DNA from: JAAAOH01 sp041686235
Lineage (GTDB): Bacteria > Spirochaetota > Spirochaetia > DSM-27196 > PWMO01
Assembly (NCBI GenBank): GCA_041686235.1
Contig: JAWLED010000111.1
Coordinates: forward strand, 1 to 7,262
DNA: 7,262 bases
Direction: 5' to 3'
Shown: in pieces, positions 6,487 to 7,262 of the stretch
How positions within the stretch are numbered: the first letter of the stretch is position 1
Layout: the number at the start of each line of letters is the position of its first letter
Translations under genes and position numbers: made by a program
The notes under the pieces: generated by a model
What the model saw: only the letters and a program-made list of their open reading frames with translations
Database searches by the model: none
What the model was told of the DNA's origin: nothing

Positions 6487-7080
6487 TTAGCCCTTCGGGA
6501 CGCTAATGACTACCTGGGTGCCTGTTTCGCTCGTGCTTTGGACATCGAGACTGTATCGATCTCCGTAGTATGAGGCAAGCCGCGCTACGGTCGAGGGAAT
6601 CGAGCCGTAATCGGTATCCGACCCTTGCTCAATGGGCGAACGGTCGAGCCCCACATACAAGGATGGGTCAAAGCCGCAACCGTTATCCGAAATCACGATT
6701 GTCGTTTGATTTTGGTAATCCTCGACCCGAATGCTTACTCTCCAGGGGGGCTCGGTTCCGGTGAACGCATGGTAAAGGCTATTTTTCACGAATGTGAGCA
6801 CTGTGTAATGGGGAACAAACGACACCGTGCCGTCCTCCGGGTTGCTCACTGAGCTCACCAATCGGTCTGCAAAGCGGGCCGTGTAAAGCGAGAGGAAATC
6901 TTCGGCTGCTCGCAGTTCCGTCCCAATCGGCACAAGTTGGAAGCGCCGGTGATATTCATAGCGTAACACCTCCGTCATGAGCTTGAGGATGCTGCGGGCA
7001 TCCCCGTAATTCTCCACGGCACAGAGGCGTGAAACCGTGTTGAGATCCGCTATGAACCGCTCGCTTTCATGTTGTTTCAC
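6487..7080 (-). CDS. Histidine-kinase-like ATPase protein lacking sensor domain and phosphoacceptor histidine
   Basis: A 197-residue soluble protein with no signal or membrane segment. By eye it aligns with the dimerisation and ATPase part of the sensor kinase encoded next: FIADLNTVSRL (9-19) matches FLFNALNTISRV; VLRYEY (38-43) and ELRAAEDFLSLYTARFADRL (55-74) match LLRYHL and ELRMVEEYVHIQETRFRNRL. At the phosphoacceptor histidine it has Glu7. The N box is altered (VLTFVKNSLYHAF, Asn100 kept, the preceding Glu now Lys99). The DNGCGF loop (132-137) is kept. The GIGL motif is lost (YGSI), but the closing ARLASYYGDRYSL...GTQVVISVP pattern is normal, so the C-terminus is whole. The start is GTG at 7080, the only usual start codon after an in-frame stop at 7123-7125, and it lacks a Shine-Dalgarno. 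It may be a partner or inhibitor of the kinase, or a 5'-truncated decaying gene. It precedes the kinase by 27 nt. Confidence 0.75.
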   Translation of the reverse strand: MKQHESERFIADLNTVSRLCAVENYGDARSILKLMTEVLRYEYHRRFQLVPIGTELRAAEDFLSLYTARFADRLVSSVSNPEDGTVSFVPHYTVLTFVKNSLYHAFTGTEPPWRVSIRVEDYQNQTTIVISDNGCGFDPSLYVGLDRSPIEQGSDTDYGSIPSTVARLASYYGDRYSLDVQSTSETGTQVVISVPKG

Positions 7081-7091
7081 CGCGTTAACAG

Positions 7092-7120
7092 AGGATAGTC
7101 TGATATCCGAGCTTTCGCAA
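7092..7120 (-). promoter_or_regulatory. Weak sigma-70-like promoter candidate before the kinase-like gene
   Basis: On the minus strand TTGCGA (7115-7120) and TATCCT (7092-7097) are separated by 17 nt; each matches four of six consensus bases. The expected transcription start would be about 4-6 nt before the GTG at 7080, giving a nearly leaderless message, which would account for the missing Shine-Dalgarno. The match is weak and could be chance. Confidence 0.22.
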
Positions 7121-7124
7121 GCTC
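7093..7124 (-). repeat. Two abutting short inverted repeats just upstream of the kinase-like gene
   Basis: On the minus strand GAGCTT-GCGA-AAGCTC (7109-7124, 6-bp stem, GNRA-type tetraloop) is followed with no gap by GGATA-TCAGAC-TATCC (7093-7108, 5-bp stem, 6-nt loop). The pair ends 12 nt before the GTG start. No U-tract follows, so it is not a normal terminator. It may be an RNA structure in a leader or a protein-binding site. Confidence 0.45.
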
Positions 7125-7262
7125 ATGTGGTTCTTACACTGTGGGATCTATCGGCTATCATGTCCGCCCGATACCGGTCGACCGGTTGCGCCTCGTGCCG
7201 GAGGCTTTGGTGTGCGTGCCGTGTGCCGAGATGCCGCAATAGCGCCATGGGCGTCCCAACCG

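Larger units (their letters stand above)
7081..7262. other. Right-edge region without a supported gene
   Basis: I see no recognisable protein here. On the minus strand one frame is open from the window edge to a TGA at 7123-7125 and would end RADMIADRSHSVRTT, possibly the C-terminus of a gene beyond the edge, but other frames are also open for 30 or more codons and none shows a family motif. A 13-codon mini-ORF starting MSLRKLGYQ (7085-7126) ends 4 nt before the GTG of the kinase-like gene. A perfect 14-nt palindrome ACCGGTCGACCGGT lies at 7173-7186. This is where a promoter for the whole cluster would be expected. Confidence 0.4.

Noticed and set aside
7173..7186. Perfect 14-nt palindrome ACCGGTCGACCGGT
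   Set aside because: It is about 93 nt before the nearest start and may lie in the end of an upstream gene; without a second copy or clear promoter I cannot call it an operator.
7123..7262. Possible C-terminus of a gene entering from the right edge
   Set aside because: A minus-strand frame is open to the TGA at 7123-7125, but competing frames are open too and none shows a recognisable motif.
1..7262. CRISPR array, tRNA, rRNA, transposase or phage elements
   Set aside because: I saw no regularly spaced repeats, cloverleaf sequence, rRNA-like stretches, transposase motifs or terminal inverted repeats.

Overview
All the genes I can support in this window lie on the minus strand, so the biological order runs from the right edge to the left. 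The layout is one probable signalling and transport locus: a histidine-kinase-like protein without its phosphoacceptor histidine (6487-7080), a complete YesM-type sensor histidine kinase (4885-6459), its YesN-type response regulator with an AraC DNA-binding domain (3213-4895), a three-part TRAP transporter (dctP 2142-3143, dctQ 1390-2022, dctM 99-1397), and the first 20 codons of an NAD-binding epimerase/dehydratase (1-60). Gaps between genes are short: 27 nt, an 11-nt overlap, 69 nt, 118 nt, an 8-nt overlap and 38 nt. No gene is turned the other way, so one or two polycistronic transcripts are likely.

The organism looks like a free-living, moderately GC-rich bacterium, and a spirochaete of the Spirochaeta/Alkalispirochaeta kind fits best. 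The clues are the binding protein's signal peptide running into ASGQEEAEEA (a start often seen in spirochaete periplasmic binding proteins) and the pairing of YesM/YesN-type systems with TRAP transporters. This is an inference from style, not a proof; no rRNA or housekeeping gene is present to confirm it.

How the parts would work together: the sensor kinase has a helical extracytoplasmic domain of about 145 residues between two membrane segments, a HAMP linker and a full catalytic core. It should phosphorylate Asp56 of the response regulator, whose AraC domain would then switch on the TRAP genes directly downstream. The binding protein carries the DctP-family carboxylate-binding arginine and a VIDGAENNW motif like that of sugar-acid (uronate or keto-gulonate type) TRAP receptors, so the likely cargo is a sugar acid or related organic acid. 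The epimerase/dehydratase at the left edge may begin the catabolic part of the operon.

Non-coding structure: the dctP-dctQ gap holds a strong 15-bp hairpin without a U-tract, probably an mRNA stabiliser or leaky attenuator that lets the binding protein exceed the membrane subunits. The 69-nt gap before dctP has a 16-nt imperfect palindrome. Upstream of the kinase-like gene there are two abutting small inverted repeats, a weak promoter-like pair, a 13-codon mini-ORF and a GTG start with no visible Shine-Dalgarno. The least ordinary element is the kinase-like protein at 6487-7080, a sensor-less, His-less relative of the adjacent kinase that may act as a partner or modulator, or may be a decaying gene.
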